Shown here: piece by piece, positions 50,501 through 62,500 of the stretch | Numbering within the stretch: position 1 is the first letter of the stretch | Layout of the letters: every line of letters begins with the position of its first letter | Program-made: the position numbers and the translations under genes | Assembly: GCA_964482205.1 (NCBI GenBank) | Contig: CAYZWI010000018.1 | Span: 1 to 64,000, forward strand | DNA from: JAZDGX01 sp964482205 | GTDB lineage: Bacteria > Eisenbacteria > RBG-16-71-46 > CAIMUX01 > WJJG01 | DNA length: 64,000 nucleotides | Direction: 5' to 3' | The notes under the pieces: model-generated | Database searches by the model: none | What the model was told of the DNA's origin: nothing | The model's input: the letters and a program-made list of their open reading frames with translations, nothing else

Positions 50501-53500
50501 CAAGGGCTTCCAGGTGCTCGACCCGGTCACGGACCCGACGGGCATGGAGAGCTTCGGCGAGATGTTCGATCTGCCGGTGCCCTTCGGTCTCCGCGACACG
50601 CACCTCGACGCGACGGGGTTGATCGACGAAGAGGAAACCCCGTTCACGCTCGAGATGGACGAGGTCGCGCCGACGGTGTCCAAGGTCACGAAGTTCATGA
50701 CGGCGCCTGCGTTTGACGTCGCGGCGGATCCGAATGAGAGTGTCATCATTCCGACCGACCCGGTCTACCACATGGGCCGTTATCTCGATTTCTGGGTGGA
50801 GACGCCGAGCGATGACGACGTGCTCTTCACCGCGGTCCAAATCCGCGAGCAGGGCCGCCAGGACTGGGAGCCTCTGACGCTCGACCCGGCAGGAGTGAAC
50901 GGAGACGCGGACGCGCCGGGCATCGCGGATTTCGATGATGATCATGACGTGTCCTGGTTCAACCTGCAGACCAACGGCGTGGACGACGACGAGGACGGCG
51001 CGATCGACGAAGCGGGCGAAGGCATCGACTTCACCGACCCGCAGGTCGTGGACGCCAATCAGACGGAAACCGAAGACGCCGACAACCCGGCGGGTGACGG
51101 TGTGTACCGCCAGAACGACCGCCGCGACAACGACAACGACGCGTTCTTCGTCTTCGAGCCGTACTGGGATGTGGACAGCGGAACGATTTATCATCGCTTC
51201 CTCTGGTACAACATCGACGAGACGAACGAAAACGACATCGACGACGACAACGACGGTGTCGTGGACGAGGCGGGCGAGGTCGAGACCTACGCGGCGCTCT
51301 CGGACGACAACGAGGACGGGATCCAGGACGGGGAGTCGGTTCCCATCGATGCCGATCCCGCGCGCGTCGTGCTCGTTTCCGATGAGGCGTACGATTCGTA
51401 CTTCGGAGTGGCCGCTCCGCTGGTCCTGGGCGATGCGCCTGCGGGAATGCCCGCCGACGTCGTCAATGACCTGCGCGGACTGACGGAAGTGCGCAACGGC
51501 GTCTACGGCTTGCTCGACGCCAACAGCAACGTGCGGATCAATCCGCCCGCCTATCCCTGGGGCGATGCCACGACGGCCAAGTTGTTCCAGTGGGGTCCTC
51601 TCCACGATAGCAACATCGACTGGTGGCAGATCGCGCAGCTCTACTTCGGCGAGATTCCCGACGGCACGCAGGAGTACGACCTGCGGGCGGTGGCCCACGA
51701 CCAGCCCGGCAACTTCAATGCGGACTACTCCGTGCCGATCACCTTCACGGTCGACGTGACTCCTCCGGACGTCGATCTCGCGCAGTGCGCCCAGGATGCG
51801 GCGCTGCTCTGCGAGGCGGCCCACCTCGAGCTCTCGACCGTGAACGACGAGGATGCGGCGAGCGTCCTGTTCCAGGCGCGCTGGTCTCTGGACGGTGGCG
51901 TGACCTGGGTCGGTGATGACGGATCCAACGGCGGCTGGGGCGTGAACTGGACTGCGACCGACGAGTCCCGGCCCTTCGTCGTCAACTTCGACTGGCTCTT
52001 CGACCTCAGCAACGATCCTCCGGACGACTTCGTGATGTTGGAGTTCCGGGCGATCGGCGAGGACGAGTTCGGCAACGTGCAGGATCCGGAAGAGACCTGC
52101 GTGTACGCGGCGACGGTTCGCGATTGCGCGGCGCCGACGACGTGGTTCACCCTGATCCACGAGACGGCGAACCCGAACAATCTGAACCCCGTGTGCGATC
52201 CGCCGGCGGACGGCAGCACGCCGAACCCGTATTACTACCGCGACGTGATCGGCCCGCTGCAGGTGCCGCGTGGCCCGGCCATCGACATCTGGGCGCTCTT
52301 CTCGCCTGACGAGGGCCCGGCGACGTGCACGCACGACGTGCTCCGGGTGGTCTTCGAGATCAGCCTCGCCGGCTCGGGCATCTGGACCCCGTTCGCCACG
52401 GTGACGGGCCAGGTGAACCCCGACGGCCAGACGGTCGACTTGACGCTGCCGGTGGCGGTGACCCTGGAGACCGAGTCGCTCGAGACGGGGACCTACGACA
52501 TCCGGGTCTACTCCTGCGACCTCGAGGGCAACAACTGCACGCCGGCCGACATGGCCCCGACGGCCCAGTACGACATCGCGAAGATCACGATCGTCGAAGA
52601 GGGGCTGCGGGCCTACATCCAGCCGGTGATCTGCGACGAGGAAGAACAGGATCACTCGAACTGGATCGATCTGTACGCGATCAACTGGATCCACGACACC
52701 TATATCAACAAGGTGCTGTTCCAGTACTACGAGGACTCGGACGGCGACGGCGTCGACAATGACGGTAACCGCTGGTACGACATCGCGACCGACGATGCCC
52801 TCATGATGGGCGATCCCCGTGGCGACATCGTGCTGCACCGCAGCTGGGAGCGCCTCGACGAAGTGGAAAACAGGATCGCGTTCGTAGCCGATGGCGACAC
52901 GGTCGAGACCTTCATCGACTACGATGACGACGGCTACAGCGAGCGCGACCCGATCATCCGCCACGAGATTCAGTTCGACGGTGACATGACCTTCAACCCG
53001 GACAACGACGTCGTCGTCCTGGGCGATGAGGACGAGATCCTGAGCCACGGCCTGATGGACCTGACCCTCTTCGAGGAGGACGAATTCCACAGCGGTGAAG
53101 GCTGGTTCGACCAGGGCGAGTGGATCTTCAAGGAAAACCTCTCGCAGGTCGACCCGGATGGAATCGGCGGCAATCTCGAGAAGTGGCACGTCGGCTGGGA
53201 CGTCAGCGGCATCGACGAGGGACAGTATCTGGTGCGCGCGGTCGCGACGGACGACCTCTACACGGTCGACGACACGACCTCCTCGCCCTCGGCGATCCCC
53301 GTGGAGGCGGTGTCCATCGACGCCTTGGCGCCGATCGCCACGGTCACGACCGTGACGACGCCCGACGGCGATTCGCACGCGGCCGTGAACGACCTCTACT
53401 TCGACGGCGCGACGGGCTGGCTGAAGCTCTGCGCCGAGTCGAGCGACACGGACATCTCCGACGTCGTCTTCCAGTTCCGGATTCCCGGACACGCGGTCTT

Positions 53501-56500
53501 CGGAGACTGGATGGATCTGGACGTGAACGACGACGAGGACTTCTACGCGGACATCGACGGCGTTCCGGGGCTCTCGGCCGAGGACGAGATCTTCCTCGAC
53601 TCGGGCACCGTGCCGTTCGTCTGGGACGCGGGCGACATCCTGCTCTACCCGGGCGCGAACGGCGAGATGAACGCCGACGACATGGCGACGCCTCCACGCC
53701 TGTGGCCGAACGGCGCCTTCTACACGGCCGCCGGGGACACGACGTTCGAGGAGGACGGTGCCGGTGATCCGGACGACGACAACGACGGGATGAGCAACGA
53801 GGACGTCTTCAACCCCGAGGACTGGGACGGGCCCTACTGCGTCTACTTCCCGATCCCGAACCTCGGTCTGATCAGCGACACCAACGTCGAGTTCCGCGCG
53901 ATCGCGACGGACCAGTCCTGCAACCAGAATTCGGATGAGGACGCGGCTCCGATCGTGCGTCTGATGATCGGCGAGACCGACACGCCGGAAACCGACGTGG
54001 TCTGGGTGAAGCTCTCCGACGGCAGCGAGATCGACTTCCTGCCGACGATCTCCGACGGCAGCGACGTCACGCAGCTCGGGCCCGAGGAAATCGCGGAGCC
54101 CATCACGCTCCTGGTGACGGCGGAGGACGAGACGGCCATCACGCTGGTCGATCTGCGCTTCCGCCCGCTGGGCGCTTGTGAAGATCCGGAGCTGATGGAA
54201 TGGGACAACCCGTGGATGAGCATGGCGGACTTCGTCACCAACCAGACGGAGGAGGATGACCCGGGTACCGACAGCGAGTACGACTTCCTCTTCACGGTGG
54301 ACCTGGAGGCGCTGGTCGCGGCTCACGGCTACGGGGTCTACGAGTTCTACGCCGAAGCGCACGACAACGAAGGCAACGTCTCGCCGGTGCAGGTGAACCC
54401 CTACCGGTTCAAGTTCATGACCAACGAGGCCATGCTCACCGGAGTGGCCGCGCCGGTCGCGCCGGGCGAGGAGTTCTGGTTCGAAGCGGACCTGCAGACG
54501 CCGGAGGACCAGGCTCGGGTGGAGTTCCTCTACGCCGAGCGCGTCCTGGATGTCGTGATCGACGCGGGCCGCATCACGGCGCACCCGTCGCGGGCGACCT
54601 ATCAGACGCTGCCCTTGGCGCTGGGGATGATCGATCCCGGCGCGAGCGCGGTCGTCACAATCGGTGGCGTCGCGGGTGATTACTACCCGAGCTGGGAAGA
54701 GCTCGTGGCGGAAGGCGGCGCCGGCGACTGGACCTACAACTACGGGACCAACGCCATCGAATTTGGCGTCCGGCCCGCCGCCGACGCGGTCATTCTGGCG
54801 AGCTACAACGTCACCCAGTACGACTGCCTCTACCCGGCGGGTTCTCCGGGCAGCTGCCCGTCGATGGACGATGACGCCCCGTACACGAATGCTTGGGACC
54901 AGATGCACGGCGGCGTGCCGTATCCGACGGTCGAAGGCACGATGGCCTACGACGTCATCGCGCGGCTGATCGTCAACACGGACAACGAGTGCCTGCTGAT
55001 GGAGCCGCTGGCGACCGAGAACTTCCTCCTCATGCTCGAGGACAACATGGCGCCGAACGCCCACCTGTGGGCGGGCGGCCTCTGGAACGAGGAGCCGGGC
55101 CTGTACTATCCGGGCAACCCCTCGTTCGATTCCGAGGAGGCGGAGGAAGGCTCGATCGAGTGGAAGATGAGCGGTGTGGAGCACGAGTTCTTCGTGACCT
55201 CGGACTCCACGGACGTCGCCACGGTCGACCTGGCCTTCGACGGTCCGTACCGCGATGCGATCACGGTGCCGATGACCGAGATCGAAGACGGCACGGAGTA
55301 CGTGAACATGACGTTCACGTTGTACGAGTCGGACTTCCCCGAAGTCCGCTACGGCTTCGAGAACGTCGCGTTGCGGCTGGCCGAACCCTTCGATAAGGCG
55401 CCCCAGCCTGCGTGGACCGAATACCCGATGGCCGAACTGCTGCCGGGAATCTGGCAGGTGAGCGGCGTGCCCATCCCGACGGGTGCGGAGAGCCCCTACA
55501 GCTTCGCCATCGATCAGGACGGCAACGACTGGGACTCCTTCATCGCCGATCCTCGCAACCAGACGGAAATGGAAGCGGATATACCGAAGCTTGATGAGCC
55601 GATCTCGCTCGTCAGCGTTCCGCCGGCGCCGTTCTGGTACGCGAGCGGTCCGGATCTCGGTGACGTGACGGCGGTCTGGGAGATCGGCGTCACGATCACG
55701 GACGAAGACGGCAACGTCGGTGTCAATCGGATGAAGTGGGACGGCAAGTGGGCCGACCTCGTGTACGACCCGGTGCCTCCCACCGTGACCGAAGTGGAAG
55801 CCTCCAGCGTCCGGTTCGGCGCAGGCGTCCCCGTGACCGTCACGGCGCTCGTGACCGACCCGGTGCCGGCGGACTTCAACGTGATCACCGTGGCGAGCGT
55901 GCGGATCCAGTACAGCCCGAACTTCCTCGTGAGCGGGGACGTGGGCGAGCCGCTCTGGCTCGAGTTCGGTTGGGACCTGGACCGGACCGACGGCTGGTCG
56001 GTCACCGGGACCATTCCTGATCCGCTCACCGACGGCTTCGACAACGACGGCGATGGAGACTACGACGAGGCCGACCCGAACGAGGCGATGAGCGTCATGG
56101 CCTTCCGGGTGCTGGCGTTGGACGACGGCCACAACTACAGCGATCCGCTGGCTGAAGCGGCGATCCTGCAGTTCACTCTCGACGAGGTCTGCCCGACGGC
56201 GGTGCTCGATAGCCCGGCGGAAGGCAGCGTCTGGCCGTACGGCTCGACGATCGAGCTCGCGGCGACGGCCGAGGGTGACGACATCCACCACGTGCTCTTC
56301 CAGTTCAACCGCGGCCAAGGCTGGGAAGACGTCGACATCACGCCCGAGGACAACACGGACGCGAATTTCGATGCGATCCCGCCCTACGCGGTGAGCTTCA
56401 ACACGTCGGACTACCTGCTGGAGGAGGACTCCTACGTCCGGTTCCGCGCGGTGCCGATGGATCTCGCCGGCAACGAGTGCGAGGAGCTGGCGGAAGAAGT

Positions 56501-59500
56501 GCTCGTGGTCGTGAACGACATCACCGGGCCGGCGGCGTTCGTCCTCGAAGGGCGGACGACCGGCGGCGACGACTACATTCCCGTGACCGATCCGGCCCTC
56601 GCGCTGCACGGTCCGAACGCCAGCCTGAGAGGTGTGGCGGTCGATCCGAGCACGTGGGAGAACATCGCGACGGTCACGGTCCAGTATCAGGCGCCCGGCA
56701 GCAGCGAGTGGGTGACGATCGGCGTGGACAACGATCTCGCCAACCTCCCGGGCATGAACATCTACTCGGCGCAGTGGGAAGTGGATTGGGACACGCACCC
56801 GCTTCCCGAGGGCGTCTACCTGGTGCACGCGGTCGCCGCGGACGTCGACGGCAACGTCGATCCCGAGCCGGTGGCCGTGGCCATCCGGATCGACAACACT
56901 CCGCCGACGGTTCTCTACGATCCGATGGGCAGCGCCTTCACCGGCTTCGCGCCGTTCGTGATGTACGAGAACGACGGCGCGCCGGGCCAGTCCCCGGTGA
57001 TCACGCCGGATCCCGAGACGCACGATCTGACCATGATGATCGCGACTCCGGATGCGGACATCGAGAGCATCATTCTGCAGTGGCGCCGTGACGACGAAGA
57101 CGACCTCGGCGAGTGGAACGACGAGCCCGAGTACTCGACCTTCGACTACGAGCCGAACCTCACGTTCGACTTCGGCGGCACGACCTACTACGTCTGGCGT
57201 TTCCACATCGACAACGCCGTCGAGTGGGCGGAGTTGGCCGGGATGTCGAGCGGCGTCTACGAAATCCGCGCTCTGGCCACCGACCGCGCGGGCAACGCCA
57301 ACATCCTGCACGACGCGTACAACCCGTGGGAGGTCTGGACCGTCGACGTCGACGATCCGTTCGCCACGGACTTCCACCACGACCTGACCGACGACTCGGT
57401 GGCGGCAGGTGAGGACGTGCTCTTCAACTTCGTGCTAAGCGACTCGACGACCGACGTGGTCACCGCGCGGCTCGAGTATCGCGAGGTGGAGAGCGGCGAT
57501 CCCTGGACGGTGATCGACCCGGATCCCGAGACCGACGGGATCGACGTGATCGGACTGGCCCCGGCCGGGATCGACACGCCCAACGCGACCTGGACCGGTT
57601 CGGGCACGTGGCGGACCCCCGCCCCGTTGACGCATGACACCGCGTTCCAGGTGCGGGTGGTCTTCTACGACTCGGCCTTCAACGAGGGCGAGGAGATCCT
57701 GACGATCAACGTCGAGGACAACATCGCGCCGGAGTTCACCTCGATCTGGGCGATTCCGGCCGAGGTGAAGTTCATCGACCAGCCGGTCGACTCCGACAAC
57801 AACTACGTCTACGACGTCGACTGCGAGATGAGCCCCGAGGATGAAGGCAGCTTGCACGACGGTCTGTTCATCGACGTGAATGGCAATGGCAACTACGACG
57901 CGGACACGGACCGCGCGCTCGACTACGGCGCGTTCATCGAAGAGGCCCCGGACACGAGCTATGTCCTGCTCTGGGACTATCCGTTCCACAGTGCGGCGCA
58001 GGGGGCGATCGGACACCCTGGCTACACCTGGCCGCGCATGATCGACGAGGTGGTGCTCGAGGGTCTTCTCGAGGCGCATGAGCAGATCCTGGTGTCGCAC
58101 ACGGTGACGATCGTGGGCCGCACGCAGGAGGAAGACGACGGCATCGAGCGGGTCGAGTTCTACGCCATCGGCGGCGATGGCGAGCCGATCCTGATCGGCA
58201 CGGACGAGTGCCCGCCGGCCTACGAGATGAGCAGGAACAACCTGTGGCACGTGATCTGGAACACGCTCGAGCTCGATAACACGGGCGCGGCGATCTACCC
58301 CGACGGCATCTACACGCTGGTCGCGCAGGCCTACGACCTCGAGGGCAACGTCGAGGTGTGGGACCTGAACGAGGGCGTGGACGTCACGGTGGACAACACG
58401 GCGCCCGAGGCGACGGCCGACGCGTCGCTCGATCCGGGCATCCAGACGACGACCACGGTCGAGCGCAACGACGTGCTGACGTTCCTCGCCGAGACGGATC
58501 TGCTGGCCGGCCAGCAGGACGACGAGGTGGCGTTCTTCGTCAAGCGGACGACCGACCTGAACATGGACGCGGCCTGGAGCCTGGTCCCGAGCGACGAGGG
58601 GCTCGACGAGAGCGACGTCAATCCGGACCCGACCCGGCCCTACTCGTTCGACTGGGATTTGGACAAGATGGACGTGCCCTTCCCGCTCGAGGATCCCGTG
58701 GTGGGCGTCCAGTACCACATGGCCGCCTCGGCCGCGGATATCCTCATGAACGCGGAAGGCGTCACGGAGGCCTTCGACGCGGGCCGTTACATCACCTTCA
58801 CGGTGGTGGACACGCGCGCGCCGGTGGCGACGATCGTGTACGCGACGCGGGCGACGGGCAATACCGAGCCGATTCGCAACCCGCACCTGATGGAGGTGGT
58901 CCACGCTCGCGACTTCGCGGAGCTGAAGGCCCGCATCCTCGCGGGGGACAATGACACCGAACGCGTCGAGTTCATGTGGGCGCTTCTGGGCGACGTGACG
59001 CCGCAGCTCATCGATGCCCAGGTCTCCAAGGATCCGGACGATCCGTGGACCTGGATCATCAACGATTGGGATCTGCGGGCGCTGGCCGGCCAGACCATCG
59101 AGGTCTTCGCCGTGGCGACGGACGATGTCGGCAACGTCGACTTCGACACCGCCACCGGCAGGCCGATTAACGGGCCGGTCTTCCGCGTCTTCGTGGACTT
59201 CGAGGCTCCCGAGCCCGTCGTCGTCACTCCGTACGACAACATGAAGGAGTGCCGCGCGGATTCGGACTTCGGCAATGTGTATTACGACCTGATCTTCACC
59301 TCCACCGACACGGACATCGACATCGATTCCATCGTGTGGGAGTTCAAGCGCTCGGTGGACGAGGACGTGGAAGGCAACTGGATGCCGTGCGACAGCTCGG
59401 GCGCGGTGGTCTTCGACGCCAACACCGGGACCTTCGCGGACAAGTGGTACATCGGCGACGAAGACCATAGCGGCTGGAAGGACGTCCGGCTGACCTTCTC

Positions 59501-62500
59501 CGACTGGGCCGGAAACGAGTTCCAGCAGATCGTCGCGTCGCACGTGATTCTCGACGTCGAGGATCCTTGGGGCGAGATCACGAACGTGGTCGTCAATGGT
59601 GTCGACAACTTCCCGACCCACATCATCGACATCACCCTGGGTGATGTGATCACGCTGTGGGCGACCGCCGACGACATCGAAGACGAGGCTCTCGGCCTTG
59701 GCACGGGCGTGTCGGAAATTCTCTTCCAGGCGCGCTACGTGGAGGAGGGACGCCGCGACCAGGATCCTGAGTTCGGACCGTGGCGCGACCTCGGCTTCTG
59801 GCACGCTCCGGACGAGACCATCTACGAGCAGGTCGTCGCCAGCATCGACTGGAACACGACCGGTCTCGAAGAGGGCGAGTACCAGGCGCGGATCAAGATC
59901 CTCGACGAGGAGTGCAACGACTACCGGAGCGAGGAGATCTGGCTCTTCATCCGCGACCTCGAGCCTCCGCGCGCGCGGATTGCGGGCTTCGATCCGTGCA
60001 TGGTTCCGCACGGGGACGGCGCGCCGGTCTACGTGGATGTGTACGCGACCGCGTACAGCGACCACCGGATCGACGAAGTGCAGTTCCAGTACGGTTTGAT
60101 GGAGGACGGCGACGTCCACTGGATCCCGTTCGGACTGTCCGACGATGACCGCGACGGGCATCACGACGAGATCTGCGATATCTGGCATTCGCGGATGGAT
60201 CTGCGCGACTTCGAAGTCGGCCAGCAAATGCTGATGCGCGCGATCGCGACGGACTCGGACGACAATCAGGATCCGAACCCGCCGACGGTTGCCGTGGAGG
60301 TCGTGGCGATGCCGGACGGCTCGCTCGATCTCGTGCCGCTGCAGGAGCTGCCGCAGATCAACGGGATGTCCCTCAGCATGGTCGGCGGCGACTGCCCCGA
60401 CGAGCTGGTGGTCACCGTGAAGATGGCCGTGGCAGATCAGCGCCCGCTCGTCCTCTACGTCTATCCTGACGTCTGGGGACCGGACCCGATCGGCTACTGC
60501 AGTTCCGCCGAATGCGTCAACATGGAGGCGATGATCGACAACCCGCAGCCGGACGGCTTCTACTACTGGCGCGGTGTGGCCGATCTGCCGGATGAGGACA
60601 ACTGTGGGCGCATGACCTACTTTGCGAATGCGCTCGCCTGCGAGCCTGGCTATGAGGAGTGCGCGGAGATCGATCTCCAGAGCACCTATATCTGGTCGCG
60701 CGAGGTGACGAACGCCTTGGGTACGAACGGCTGGCACATCGTGCCGGGCTATGTCGCGGTGGACGGCAACGAGACGGTGGACTACCTGCACGCCGGCGGC
60801 TACATCCCGAGCGGCAACGGGATCCACGGTCGCGAGGATTGCCTCTTCATCGCGCAGAGCACGGACGAGCCGGGGATGAACGCCGACCAGGGCCGCTTCA
60901 TGACCATGCTCGACCGGACCAGCTACTTCGTGAACCTGATCAGCGACGAAGAGGAGTTCGACGACGGCTACCTGATGTCCGTCTCGATCGAGTACGACGA
61001 CGCCGCCCTGCTGGCCGCCGTCGGCGGAGACTCCACGCGCGCTGCGGCCATGGAGCAGTACATCACGCCGCGGGTGTTCGACACCTGGGATGATGACGAC
61101 TCCTACTGGGAAGGCTGGGAGATCGGCGGGGTCCAAGTGGACACCGAACACAACCGTGTGACCTTCCAGACCAAGGCGCTGGAGTGCTGGGATGCGTTCT
61201 ACGCCCTCTTCGTGCCGCGTTGGGATGCGCCGGTCTCGGTGCTGAACTTCACTCCCAGCAGCCCGTTCACGGGCCGCTGGAACTACACGGACCGGAGCCC
61301 GGTGATCGTGGCCGACCTGAACACGACGGGCATCGAGGAAATCGCGATCACGACCGTGGAGGTCTGGATCGACGGCCAGCTCGTTGCCGCGACCTTGCCG
61401 CGTGAAGGCGGTGAGGGCGGCCCCGAGGGCGACCCGACCTGGGTGCGGGGCAACGGAACGCTGATGCTCGAGCGGAAGAACGCCGACGGGACGATGTTCC
61501 AGATCACCTACTCGCACGCGACGGAGCAGGCCTACTGGCTGCGCCACGGCGAGCACAAGCTGGACATCGCTTTCCAGACGGCCTGGGGCGTGGACGAGTG
61601 GGTCCACTTGCCCGAGGGCGCCTTCGGCTCCACGTTCTTCGTCGACGCGGACGCTCCGTTCGTCGCCTTCAACGGCGGCTTCACCAGCAATCCGCGGCTA
61701 CACAATGTGTCGGGCTACATCAACCCGGCGCAGATGGAGAACATGCTGACCGTCGCGCTCTTCGATGACGACGCCGGCGTGCTCGTGCGGCCGACGGATG
61801 TCGAGTGCGACAACTGCGACGAGTGCAACTGCAACCTGCAAGGGATCAAGTACGACCTCTGGCTCGTCCACGACGAGGACGACCAGGTCGAGATCGACGA
61901 GATCGAGGAGCGGGTCCTGCTGCACAGCGGCACCGCGGACGAGTTGATCCCCTACATGCTCCCGACCTACACGACTCCGGGAGAGGCGGGCGAAGGCTTC
62001 TACACGCCGGCCGACACGCTCTACGCCGGGCTTCCGATCATGGCGGGCGGCCTCGCCCAGCCGATCGGCGATGGCGATGTCCTGGAGGTCACGCTCTACA
62101 CGAAGAAGCACATCGAGCTCGCCGACGATTGGCACGGCGGGTGCGAGGCCGGTTTGATCATCGGCGACTTCGACTTCGATGATCTGCCGGACACGCTGGG
62201 TACGATCTATGTGGATTGCCACATCGACGCTTCCTCGCGGATGCACATCTACGATCAGGGCATTCTCGACTGGGCGGGCAATGCCGGCTCGAAGTATGTC
62301 GAGCAGCGCTTCATCGTGGACATGACGCCTCCGCACGTGGTCCTGATCTCGCCGGCCGGCGGCTTCACCGAGCCGGGCCAGGAGTTCTGCTTCGAAGCGG
62401 AGATCGTGGACGAGGGAGCGGGCATCGCCTCCGCGACCGCGATCCTGCGCGGCCCGAACGGCGAGGAAATTCCGATGAGCAGCTTCTCGATCGACGGCCG

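Noticed and set aside
47568..57380. A 3,270-codon open frame on the minus strand opposite the giant gene
   Set aside because: It mirrors the codon structure of the plus-strand gene, in which TTA, CTA and TCA in the relevant phase are rare. Its product is Arg/Val/His-rich with no domains, while the plus strand has signal peptide, Ig-like motifs and a good ribosome-binding site.
57435..61607. A 1,390-codon minus-strand open frame, and another of 763 codons at 61698-63989
   Set aside because: Same cause: antisense shadows of the giant gene and the PorV-like gene, without recognisable protein features.
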